This document shows, piece after piece, positions 1 to 5,050 of a DNA stretch of 5,050 nucleotides (positions are counted from its first letter, which is position 1; each line of letters starts with the position of its first letter). The notes beneath the pieces were generated by a model. It was not told where the DNA came from and searched no databases. It was given only the letters and a program-made list of their open reading frames with translations. The stretch comes from Fidelibacterota bacterium (lineage in GTDB: Bacteria > Fidelibacterota > Marinisomatia > Marinisomatales > UBA8229), in NCBI GenBank assembly GCA_003535775.1, contig DPYO01000112.1:1-5050 (forward strand), read 5' to 3'. The position numbers and the translations under genes were made by a program.

Positions 1-600
1 CCTTCCGGAGAGAAAGTCTGGATGTTTAACACACACCTATGGCATTATCCTTATGTGCCGTATCAGTTGATGAACGTTGACTATTACCAAGGAGACTCGA
101 TTGATCCGGACACTCCCAATACTGAGGCACAGGCAATTAATTCAGCACGAATTGCTCATGAAACTGAAATCACTAAAGTTTTATGGGATATCCAAAGTGT
201 AATTGCCAGTGGCGAAACGATTTTTCTCACGGGAGATTTTAACGAACCGTCCCATCTCGACTGGACTAAAGAAGCTGCACAAGCAGGGCTCCATCCCCTC
301 AAGGTGGCTTTCCCGACCTCAATACAGGTAACTGAAGCCGGGTTAAAGGATGCCTTCAGGCAGCTCTATCCTGACCCTGTGGCGGTTCCGGGTTTTACCT
401 GGCCTGCTGGTACTTATCCGGAAACTCCTGATTCATCCGTTACTGATCCAGCAGACCGTATTGACTTTGTTTATTTCACAGGGAAAAAAGTGAAGGTGAA
501 AAATGTTCAGCGTATTGGTGAGGCTTCAGAAACTTCGGATATTTCTTTCCCCAAATACCCTTCAGACCACAGAGCGGTGCTGGTAACCTTTGACCTTTAG
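1..600 (+). CDS. Endonuclease/exonuclease/phosphatase family hydrolase, C-terminal part (5' truncated)
   Basis: The frame is open from base 1, so the gene starts to the left; the ATG at base 22 is internal, because the residues before it (PSGEKVW) read straight into the conserved strand ending in NTHL. About 199 residues are visible, ending at TAG 598-600. EEP-fold landmarks appear in order, numbered from base 1: NTH with His12, GDFNEPSH with Asp79 and Asn81, DRIDFVY with Asp152 and Asp155, and C-terminal SDHRAV with Asp189 and His190. In this fold these residues bind Mg2+ and activate water for phosphodiester or phosphomonoester hydrolysis. The missing N-terminal part should carry the metal-binding Glu and any signal peptide. 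The pattern GDFNEPSHLDW, a Gly-x-x-Asp-Ala/Ala-Phe segment, then PG-x-TW resembles the large uncharacterised EEP group in environmental bacteria. The substrate (nucleic acid, phospholipid or sugar phosphate) cannot be told. It converges with the esterase gene. Confidence 0.9.
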   Translation, partial: PSGEKVWMFNTHLWHYPYVPYQLMNVDYYQGDSIDPDTPNTEAQAINSARIAHETEITKVLWDIQSVIASGETIFLTGDFNEPSHLDWTKEAAQAGLHPLKVAFPTSIQVTEAGLKDAFRQLYPDPVAVPGFTWPAGTYPETPDSSVTDPADRIDFVYFTGKKVKVKNVQRIGEASETSDISFPKYPSDHRAVLVTFDL

Positions 601-784
601 GGTGCTTGAACCGATAAAAATTGGAGGGATATTCGAATTATGCACTGAACAGGTTAAAATCGGACAGTGGCAATAGAAGCATAAGTAAGAAGGACTAATT
701 TAGTTTTGGTTTGGTACACTTAGGAAATAAGGTGAACTTATTAAATAGTAGGATAATAATCTTTTTCACCGGACGTGCCGAGAA

Positions 785-803
785 GTGTTTTAACACGTTT
801 TCT
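785..803 (+). terminator. Weak terminator-like hairpin after the EEP gene
   Basis: GTGTT (785-789) and AACAC (792-796) are exact reverse complements with only TT between them, and GTTTTCT follows. An overlapping alternative pairs ACGTG (773-777) with CACGT (794-798). The stem is short and the loop too tight for a strong intrinsic terminator. The site lies 185 bases past the EEP stop codon, so this is a candidate only. Confidence 0.18.
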
Positions 804-865
804 AAGGTTCAATATTCTTAAAAAACTGATTAAATTTTCATATGCTTACATTGAATTATCATCCA

Positions 866-896
866 TCTGAAAACTTTTTCTACGTAAATAAAACAA
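866..896 (+). repeat. Imperfect direct repeat, left copy (flanks esterase gene)
   Basis: This copy reads TCTGAAA, four unmatched bases, TTTCT, a 3-base insertion (ACG), then TAAATAAAACAA. The same three blocks occur in the same order and orientation at 2010-2037, without the insertion. The two copies bracket the esterase gene, 1,113 bases apart. The longest exact block is 12 bases. AT-rich composition makes coincidence possible, so this is a candidate duplication or insertion footprint and not a demonstrated one. Confidence 0.4.
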
Positions 897-908
897 CCTA
901 CAATAACC

Positions 909-941
909 ATCAAATACTTAAGTCATAATGATTTGATTTTT
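909..941 (+). terminator. Weak hairpin with T-run between convergent genes
   Basis: ATCAAAT (909-915) pairs with ATTTGAT (931-937) across a 15-base loop that contains the 8-base palindrome ACTTAAGT (916-923). The right arm runs into TTTT on the plus strand, as in an intrinsic terminator for rightward transcripts. For the leftward esterase transcript the stem lies just after the stop codon but is not followed by a U-run. The stem has only two potential C-G and G-C contacts, so it is weak. Confidence 0.22.
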
Positions 942-944
942 GCT

Positions 945-1886
945 TCACAGAACGAAGACTCTCCTCAAAAAATCTGCACCTTGATCAAGTGCTGTTATGG
1001 AAGCATCCAGCATGCGACTGTAGTGTAAAAATCCGTGAAGGACTCCTTGATGCAGATACAGTTCACATGGAACTCCTACTTTCTCTAGTAATGCGGCAAG
1101 TGTCGTGCTGTCATCCAGCAACGGATCCATATCTGAAACAATCAGACAAGACTGCGGCATGCCGTTTAAATCTGCACTCAAGACGTCCATTTTCGGATCC
1201 AGCAAATCTTCCTTAGAACGCAGATAAGAATCCTGGTAAAAAGCACGATTTTCTAAACTCAACCCATCTTCCGCTCCACCGAACAAGCGTGAAGAACATG
1301 AATCACGCAAACCGTACCAACCATAGTACAGCAGCAATCCGGACAAACTTTTTTTATAATTGAGGGCAGCCCCCATGCTCAAACTCGCTCCGGCAGAATC
1401 CCCACCGAGTGCAACACGTTCCGGATCAATGTTAAAAGCCGGATTGTCTTTACGCTGCAAATCTTGATTCAGCCATTTCAAAACTGACAATGTTTCCTCT
1501 ATCGCAAAAGGAAATTTCTGTTCAGGAGATAATGAGTATTCCACTCCAATCACAGCACATCCAGAACGAAACGCCAGCTCACGCATAATACGGTCGTGAG
1601 TATCGATGCTGCCAAGCACAAATCCACCTCCATGGAGATACACCAGTACTGGCAAACATTGCTCAGGATCAGGATGATAAATACATATTGGAATAGCCCC
1701 CACCGGACCTTTAACCTGTGTATCTAAAATCGCGCTAAGTTGCGGACCTCCTGAATTCCAGAACTTCCGTTCCTTTGCATATAATTTTCGTATTTCCGTA
1801 AGCGGAGTTTCAGAAAATGAAAAAACCGGAACCAAGCTGGAACTTTTTTCCAAAACTTTTCGCATTTGTGAGTGAAGTTCGGACAT
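945..1886 (-). CDS. Alpha/beta hydrolase, hormone-sensitive lipase (HSL/Aes-like) family esterase
   Basis: The 313-residue protein is complete and of normal length for this family, which hydrolyses carboxylic esters of small to medium acyl chains in the cytoplasm. It shows the HGGG oxyanion-hole motif at residues 85-88 (in YLHGGGFVLGS), the nucleophile elbow GDSAG at 162-166 with Ser164, the catalytic Asp254 in SDMDPLLDD, and the catalytic His284 in HGFLHY. The triad is therefore intact. GDSAG with HGGG is the classic bacterial HSL (family IV) signature. There is no signal peptide or membrane segment. The ATG at 1884-1886 is the first possible start because an in-frame TGA lies six bases upstream (1893-1895); I see no clear Shine-Dalgarno sequence, and Met8 is an alternative. 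The gene is read away from dmdA and probably transcribed alone. The natural substrate is unknown, and no link to DMSP metabolism is evident apart from position. Confidence 0.93.
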   Translation of the reverse strand: MSELHSQMRKVLEKSSSLVPVFSFSETPLTEIRKLYAKERKFWNSGGPQLSAILDTQVKGPVGAIPICIYHPDPEQCLPVLVYLHGGGFVLGSIDTHDRIMRELAFRSGCAVIGVEYSLSPEQKFPFAIEETLSVLKWLNQDLQRKDNPAFNIDPERVALGGDSAGASLSMGAALNYKKSLSGLLLYYGWYGLRDSCSSRLFGGAEDGLSLENRAFYQDSYLRSKEDLLDPKMDVLSADLNGMPQSCLIVSDMDPLLDDSTTLAALLEKVGVPCELYLHQGVLHGFLHYSRMLDASITALDQGADFLRRVFVL

Positions 1887-1921
1887 TAAATTTCAATAGT
1901 TAAATGTGGCATTTTGAATAC

Positions 1922-1959
1922 AATAATTAATAGATACTTAAAATAATAATTAATAGATA
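1922..1959. repeat. 15-base direct repeat, two copies spaced 23 bases
   Basis: AATAATTAATAGATA occurs exactly at 1922-1936 and again at 1945-1959, with starts 23 bases apart (about two helical turns). It lies 36 to 73 bases upstream of the esterase start, where that gene's promoter should be. Two same-face copies could be regulator sites, but the AT-only content (one G per copy) also allows simple replication slippage. Confidence 0.45.
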
Positions 1960-1965
1960 AATTTA

Positions 1966-1977
1966 TTTGTTAACAAA
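1966..1977. promoter_or_regulatory. Perfect 12-base palindrome, possible operator
   Basis: TTTGTTAACAAA is a perfect dyad centred on GTTAAC, 80 to 91 bases upstream of the esterase start and next to the direct repeats. Perfect dyads of this length in a divergent promoter region are typical of dimeric repressor sites. No regulator is encoded in the window and the motif matches no operator I can name. Read leftward, TTGTTA within it could also serve as a poor -35 element. Confidence 0.3.
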
Positions 1978-2009
1978 CATGGAAAAACTAAAATCTGGAA
2001 ATTAATTTT

Positions 2010-2037
2010 TCTGAAACACATTTCTTAAATAAAACAA
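2010..2037 (+). repeat. Imperfect direct repeat, right copy (flanks esterase gene)
   Basis: This is the counterpart of 866-896. TCTGAAA (2010-2016), TTTCT (2021-2025) and TAAATAAAACAA (2026-2037) match the left copy in order and orientation, with four mismatched bases in the middle and no ACG insertion. It lies upstream of the esterase gene, so the pair encloses the gene and its presumed promoter. Confidence 0.4.
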
Positions 2038-2040
2038 AAT

Positions 2041-2079
2041 ATTTATAAACTCCCGGAGACGCAGGGAAAAATTATAAAT
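2041..2079. promoter_or_regulatory. Composite stem-loop with GC-rich core, upstream of dmdA
   Basis: An outer 8-base exact stem pairs ATTTATAA (2041-2048) with TTATAAAT (2072-2079). Inside an asymmetric internal loop, TCCC (2051-2054) pairs with GGGA (2064-2067) around a 9-base loop (2055-2063). It is the only GC-rich patch in this spacer. It may be a structured leader RNA, a terminator for stray transcripts or a protein-binding dyad. It does not match the cores of the tetrahydrofolate, SAM or glycine riboswitches as I know them. Confidence 0.35.
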
Positions 2080-2111
2080 TAGATTATTTTTCTTCACAAC
2101 AATAAACTTGC

Positions 2112-2136
2112 ATTATAGTTTCCATTATTATAGTTT
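2112..2136 (+). promoter_or_regulatory. Duplicated TATAGT element, weak candidate promoter for dmdA
   Basis: ATTATAGTTT occurs at 2112-2121 and 2127-2136, 15 bases apart. Each copy contains TATAGT, which matches five of six positions of the sigma70 -10 consensus. Possible -35 partners are TTCACA (2093-2098) for the first and TTGCAT (2108-2113) for the second, but both spacers are about 15 bases, shorter than ideal. If used, the dmdA leader would be roughly 230 to 250 bases long. Confidence 0.2.
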
Positions 2137-2312
2137 TTTAGAGATTGGGCCAATGAGTATTTATGCAATTGGCACAGGAGAGCCACTTAAAAAGAACCCT
2201 CATCATAGTTGTAAAATATTAGTATCTTACAGAATTTTAAGTTTTGTAATAGTAAAACATTCGCATCTCTCACTAATCCAGATTGTACAGCTGAATTCTC
2301 CAAAACCAAAAT

Positions 2313-2345
2313 AATGTATGGACAAAAAAATGAACTCCATGCATT
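2313..2345 (+). promoter_or_regulatory. Imperfect inverted repeat just upstream of dmdA (operator or attenuator candidate)
   Basis: The left arm AATGTATGGA (2313-2322) pairs with the right arm TCCATGCATT (2336-2345) along ten positions with a single G-U type pair (2317 with 2341), around a 13-base A-rich loop. A T-rich stretch (CTTTTTCTTATTTT, 2346-2359) follows directly, and the dmdA ATG is 25 bases past the stem. As DNA it could be a repressor site; as RNA it resembles a weak attenuator. Only three G-C pairs make the stem modest. Confidence 0.35.
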
Positions 2346-2370
2346 CTTTTTCTTATTTTAGTAATGAATC

Positions 2371-3477
2371 ATGAATCCTGAGCTTTTAATTTCTACCAGA
2401 ACCCGCAAAACTCCTTTCAGTAGTCGAGTAGCTGCTTGCGGAGCAAAGGCATATACAGTTTATAATCACATGCTTTTGCCTGCAGTTTTCCTTAGTCTCG
2501 AAGAAGATTATTGGCACCTGTGTGAAGCTGTTCAGGTTTGGGACGTGTCCTGCCAGCGTCAGATTGAAATCACCGGAAAAGATTCACAAAAACTAGTCCA
2601 GTTAATGACTCCTCGTGATCTATCACAAGCAGAATATGGCCAGTGTTTTTATGCTCCGCTATGTGACGAAAACGGAGGTATGATCAATGATCCCATTATC
2701 ATTAAGCACAGTGAAGACCATTGGTGGCTCTCTATTGCAGACACAGACGTTATGCTCTGGGCCATGGGATTGGCCACAGGTTTCATCCTAGATGTACAAG
2801 TTTCCGAAGTGGAAATTTGGCCTCTGGCAGTGCAAGGCCCAAAAGCAGAGGAGTTAATTAAAAGAGTCTTTGGCGAGGAAATAAGAAAAATCAGGTTTTT
2901 TCATAGTAGAAAAATGAATTACGGTGGAAATGATTTTTTGGTAGCCCGTTCCGGCTGGAGTAAACAGGGTGGATTTGAGATTTACGTGAATGACGCTGAG
3001 CTCGGTGTACAACTTTGGGACGAACTTTTTTCTAAAGGTGTTGACCTTAATGTCAGGGCAGGCTGCCCCAACTTAATTGAACGAGTTGAGAGCGGTCTTC
3101 TTTCCTTTGGAGGAGACATGGGATACGACAACACACCTTTTGAATGCGGGCTTGATCAGTACGTCAGTCTGGAAGCAGACATCGAAAGCCTGAGCATCGA
3201 TGCGCTACGCACCAGGCCAGTTAAAACCAGACTCATGGGACTTGTGATTGAGAAACAGGTTAAGCTGAAAGACTTGCGCCTGATGAATGATGGTAAAGTG
3301 ATCGGTATGATCACTTCCAATACATGGTCACCTAAACATAGCGTACACCTTGCTTTTGCAAAGTGTGACATTGGATCAATTGCTGATGTTCAGGATCTTC
3401 ATGTAAATTCATCCACTGGTGAAGTTCCAGCAAAAATTACGAAATTGCCTTTTAATTTTGAATTTCTTGGATTGTAA
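2371..3477 (+). CDS. dmdA: DMSP demethylase (DMSP-dependent tetrahydrofolate methyltransferase)
   Basis: DmdA transfers one methyl group of DMSP to tetrahydrofolate, giving MMPA and 5-methyl-tetrahydrofolate; it is a cytoplasmic relative of the glycine-cleavage T protein. The 368 residues match the roughly 369 of known DmdA proteins. Stretches I recognise as DmdA-specific include RKTPFSSRV (12-20), KAYTVYNHMLLP (26-37), VQVWDVS (54-60), GGMINDP (102-108), PLAVQGP (151-157), ARSGWSKQGGFEIY (192-205) and LNVRAGCPNLIERVESGLLS (226-245). GcvT aminomethyltransferases have Asp-Asp where this protein has Asn106-Asp107, as in DmdA. The C-terminal barrel shows VIGMITS and SPKHSVHLAFA (310-330). ATG 2371 is the first possible start, since an in-frame TGA lies at 2365-2367; no clear Shine-Dalgarno sequence is seen. 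Residues 270-279 (DIESLSIDAL) lack the usual Gly-Lys/Arg of this loop. It is followed after 83 bases by a DmdB-like ligase, which supports the call. Confidence 0.95.
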   Translation: MNPELLISTRTRKTPFSSRVAACGAKAYTVYNHMLLPAVFLSLEEDYWHLCEAVQVWDVSCQRQIEITGKDSQKLVQLMTPRDLSQAEYGQCFYAPLCDENGGMINDPIIIKHSEDHWWLSIADTDVMLWAMGLATGFILDVQVSEVEIWPLAVQGPKAEELIKRVFGEEIRKIRFFHSRKMNYGGNDFLVARSGWSKQGGFEIYVNDAELGVQLWDELFSKGVDLNVRAGCPNLIERVESGLLSFGGDMGYDNTPFECGLDQYVSLEADIESLSIDALRTRPVKTRLMGLVIEKQVKLKDLRLMNDGKVIGMITSNTWSPKHSVHLAFAKCDIGSIADVQDLHVNSSTGEVPAKITKLPFNFEFLGL

Positions 3478-3512
3478 ATTTCAAAAAGTTAAAAGAAGAT
3501 CTAAGAATAAAA

Positions 3513-3528
3513 TATGCTGAAGAGCATA
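3513..3528. other. Perfect 6-bp hairpin in the dmdA-dmdB gap
   Basis: TATGCT (3513-3518) and AGCATA (3523-3528) are exact reverse complements around a GAAG tetraloop. On the plus strand an A-run and not a U-run follows, so it should not terminate the operon transcript; it could pause polymerase, mark a processing site or tune relative expression. On the minus strand it would be followed by TTTTATTCTT, which is terminator-like, but no leftward gene is seen to its right. Confidence 0.4.
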
Positions 3529-3560
3529 AAAGTTTGTCCCATTATATTGAGATTGTTCTT

Positions 3561-5050
3561 ATGAAAAAAGCTTACGAGGCACTTGCCAAAAATCCTGCCA
3601 ATTACATCCCTTTGACACCAATCTCTTTTCTGCAACGTACTGCAGATATTTATGGTAAAAGGGAAGCAATAATTTACGGAGATAGAAGTTATAGCTGGGG
3701 TCAGTGTAATGAGCGCTGTTTGCGAATGGCCTCAAGTTTAACAGAACTTGGAATCAGCAAGGGAGATACAGTTGCGGTTTTGGCTTTCAATACTCCGGAA
3801 ATGTTTGAAGCACACTTTTTTGTGCCTATGACGGGTGCGGTACTGAATACCATTAATACCAGGCTTGATGCGGAAACACTGGTCTATATCCTGGACTTTG
3901 GTGAGGTTAAAGCAATGGTTGTGGACCGTGAGCTATTGCCGTTGGCAAAAAGTGCTCTTCAAAAAACAAAGTCTAATCCCATCCTGATTTTGGTTGACGA
4001 CGAAACGGCGGTGGATAAACCGGATGTGGAACTCGAGGTAATACATTACGAGGAACTGCTGAATTCAGGAGATCCAAAATTCAGTTATCCACCTTTAGAT
4101 GATGAATGGCAGGCGCTTTCGTTGAACTACACTTCCGGAACTACCGGAAAGCCTAAGGGAGTGGTTTATCATCATCGTGGAGCATATCTCATGAGTATGG
4201 GTACCGCAGCGGGCTGGGAATTGACTAATCACCCGCGTTATTTGTATTCAGTTCCTATGTTTCACTGCAATGGTTGGGGGCACGCCTGGACCATGACATT
4301 GCTCGCTGCAACAGTTATTTGTATACGTACGTTCAGCCCAAAGCTGCTTTTCGACTTACTGGAGCAGCACGATGTTACACATTTTGGAGGAGCTCCTGTT
4401 GTACTGAATATGCTGGCTAACGCTCCTAAAGAAGAACAAAAACATTTTAAGCGTTCGATAAAAGTAATGACAGCGGGTGCTCCTCCGCCGGCAAAAGTTC
4501 TGGAAAGTATGACTGATTTTGGCTTTGACGTGATGCATGTTTACGGTCTAACTGAAACCTACGGACACATCCTTCTCTCGGCACCTCAAACAGAATGGCA
4601 GACAAAAAGCGAAGATCTACGTTCAGAACTTCTCTCGCGCCAGGGAGTTCGTTTCCCGATGATGGAAGAAGTGATTGTAATCGATCCTCAAACTCAACTA
4701 CCGGTACCTGCAGACGGAAACACAATTGGTGAAATTGTCATGCGTGGAAATACCACGATGAAAGGTTATTTGAAGAACAAAAAAGCCACCGCTGAAGCAT
4801 TTTCCGACGGCTGGTTTCACAGCGGTGATTTAGCTGTTGTGCATGAAGACGGTTACATCCAGATTAAGGATCGTGCAAAAGATATTATCATTTCAGGTGG
4901 TGAAAATATTTCATCAGTTGAAATAGAAAATGTTTTATATCAACATCCGGATATAAGTGAAGCCGCGGTTGTAGCAATGCAGGATGAAACCTGGGGGGAG
5001 GTGCCCTGTGCTTTCGTTGAGTTAAAAACAGGAAAAAACACTGATGCACA
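3561..5050 (+). CDS. dmdB: MMPA-CoA ligase-like AMP-forming acyl-CoA synthetase (3' truncated by window)
   Basis: DmdB activates 3-methylmercaptopropionate with ATP and CoA to MMPA-CoA, the second step of DMSP demethylation. At least 496 codons are open, with no stop before the window edge; DmdB-type ligases have about 540 residues. ANL-superfamily motifs appear in order: P-loop TSGTTGKPKG (191-200), VPMFHCNGW (231-239), AGAPPP (305-310), YGLTET (328-333), WFHSGDL (418-424, ribose-binding Asp423), and IKDRAKDIIISGGENISS (435-452) at the hinge. The catalytic lysine near the C-terminus lies beyond the window. The N-terminal KNPANYIPLTPISFL matches the start of known DmdB proteins as I recall them, so ATG 3561 is preferred, although the frame stays open upstream into the dmdA end and the ribosome site is weak (GAG at 3549-3551). 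Relatives acting on short or medium-chain fatty acids look similar, so specificity rests partly on adjacency to dmdA. Confidence 0.88.
   Translation, partial: MKKAYEALAKNPANYIPLTPISFLQRTADIYGKREAIIYGDRSYSWGQCNERCLRMASSLTELGISKGDTVAVLAFNTPEMFEAHFFVPMTGAVLNTINTRLDAETLVYILDFGEVKAMVVDRELLPLAKSALQKTKSNPILILVDDETAVDKPDVELEVIHYEELLNSGDPKFSYPPLDDEWQALSLNYTSGTTGKPKGVVYHHRGAYLMSMGTAAGWELTNHPRYLYSVPMFHCNGWGHAWTMTLLAATVICIRTFSPKLLFDLLEQHDVTHFGGAPVVLNMLANAPKEEQKHFKRSIKVMTAGAPPPAKVLESMTDFGFDVMHVYGLTETYGHILLSAPQTEWQTKSEDLRSELLSRQGVRFPMMEEVIVIDPQTQLPVPADGNTIGEIVMRGNTTMKGYLKNKKATAEAFSDGWFHSGDLAVVHEDGYIQIKDRAKDIIISGGENISSVEIENVLYQHPDISEAAVVAMQDETWGEVPCAFVELKTGKNTDA

Larger units (their letters stand above)
601..944. 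other. Convergent intergenic spacer, AT-rich
   Basis: This spacer separates the stop of the EEP gene (+) from the stop of the esterase gene (-). I find no open frame that looks like a protein, no tRNA and no insertion-sequence end. It holds two weak stem-loops, annotated separately, that could end transcripts, and one copy of an imperfect repeat (866-896) also found on the far side of the esterase. Its length suggests decayed DNA, but no recognisable gene remnant could be reconstructed. Confidence 0.6.
1887..2370. other. Divergent intergenic region between esterase gene and dmdA
   Basis: This 484-base AT-rich stretch must contain the promoters of the leftward esterase and, probably, the rightward dmdA operon. 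Strong sigma70 boxes cannot be singled out because AT-rich hexamers are everywhere; TATAGT at 2114-2119 and 2129-2134 are the most box-like. The stretch contains a tandem direct repeat, a perfect palindrome, a composite stem-loop and an inverted repeat next to dmdA, each listed separately. A 53-codon open frame from ATG 2153 to 2314 resembles nothing I recognise and is not called as a gene. No regulator gene is present here. Confidence 0.6.

Noticed and set aside
640..720. Possible transposase remnant in the convergent spacer
   Set aside because: One frame gives a short stretch (EQVKIGQWQ) faintly like an insertion-sequence helper protein, but it is interrupted by several stops within about 20 codons and has no inverted-repeat ends.
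989..1216. Plus-strand open frame opposite the 3' part of the esterase gene
   Set aside because: It lies wholly antisense to a well-supported esterase with an intact catalytic triad; its residues match no family.
2041..2110. Tetrahydrofolate, SAM or glycine riboswitch in the dmdA leader
   Set aside because: The stem-loop lacks the conserved cores of these riboswitches and lies nearly 300 bases from the start codon; only a generic structured element can be claimed.
2108..2314. Small plus-strand open frame upstream of dmdA (TTG 2108, or 53 codons from ATG 2153)
   Set aside because: The start MSIYAIGTGEP looks protein-like, but the remainder has no recognisable pattern, composition follows the AT-rich spacer, and the best start has only a weak AGAG ribosome site. 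A decayed gene start is possible but cannot be supported.
3156..3371. Minus-strand open frame within dmdA
   Set aside because: Antisense shadow of the dmdA C-terminal region; no independent coding evidence.
2371..3477. Aminomethyltransferase GcvT of the glycine cleavage system as an alternative name for the DmdA gene
   Set aside because: The overall fold is the same, but the YTVYNHMLLP, VQVWDVS, NDP and SGWSKQGGFEIY segments match DmdA, the Asp-Asp of GcvT is Asn-Asp here, and no gcvH or gcvP neighbours are present.
4356..4725. Two overlapping minus-strand open frames within the acyl-CoA ligase gene
   Set aside because: The plus-strand frame carries all the ligase motifs through this region; the opposite frames show no recognisable motif.

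Overview
This 5,050-base window looks like chromosomal DNA from a marine heterotrophic bacterium, most likely a proteobacterium. The coding regions have moderate GC and the spacers are very AT-rich. The diagnostic content is on the right: a complete gene for the dimethylsulfoniopropionate (DMSP) demethylase DmdA, followed on the same strand by the 5' part of a DmdB-like 3-methylmercaptopropionate (MMPA)-CoA ligase. This pathway is typical of surface-ocean bacteria such as SAR11, roseobacters, SAR116 and some gammaproteobacteria. The window alone does not fix the lineage.

Layout. Bases 1-600 (+) hold the C-terminal part of an endonuclease/exonuclease/phosphatase (EEP) family hydrolase whose start lies outside the window. 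A 344-base AT-rich spacer (601-944) follows, with only weak hairpins. An alpha/beta hydrolase of the hormone-sensitive-lipase type (945-1886, - strand) is complete with an intact catalytic triad; it converges with the EEP gene and diverges from dmdA. The 484-base divergent spacer (1887-2370) holds a tandem direct repeat, a perfect 12-base palindrome, a composite stem-loop with a GC-rich core, and an imperfect inverted repeat just before dmdA. dmdA occupies 2371-3477. After an 83-base gap with a small perfect hairpin, the acyl-CoA ligase begins at 3561 and runs off the right edge without a stop.

How the genes work together. DmdA moves a methyl group from DMSP to tetrahydrofolate, giving MMPA and 5-methyl-tetrahydrofolate. 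DmdB then activates MMPA with ATP and CoA to MMPA-CoA. Later steps (DmdC dehydrogenase, then DmdD or AcuH) release methanethiol; those genes, if linked, would lie to the right. The esterase and the EEP hydrolase have no evident role in the pathway. I see no rRNA, tRNA, CRISPR array, intact insertion sequence or phage gene. The main points of interest are the dmdA-dmdB pair, its structured upstream region, a duplicated start-codon segment at dmdA, and imperfect direct repeats flanking the esterase gene.
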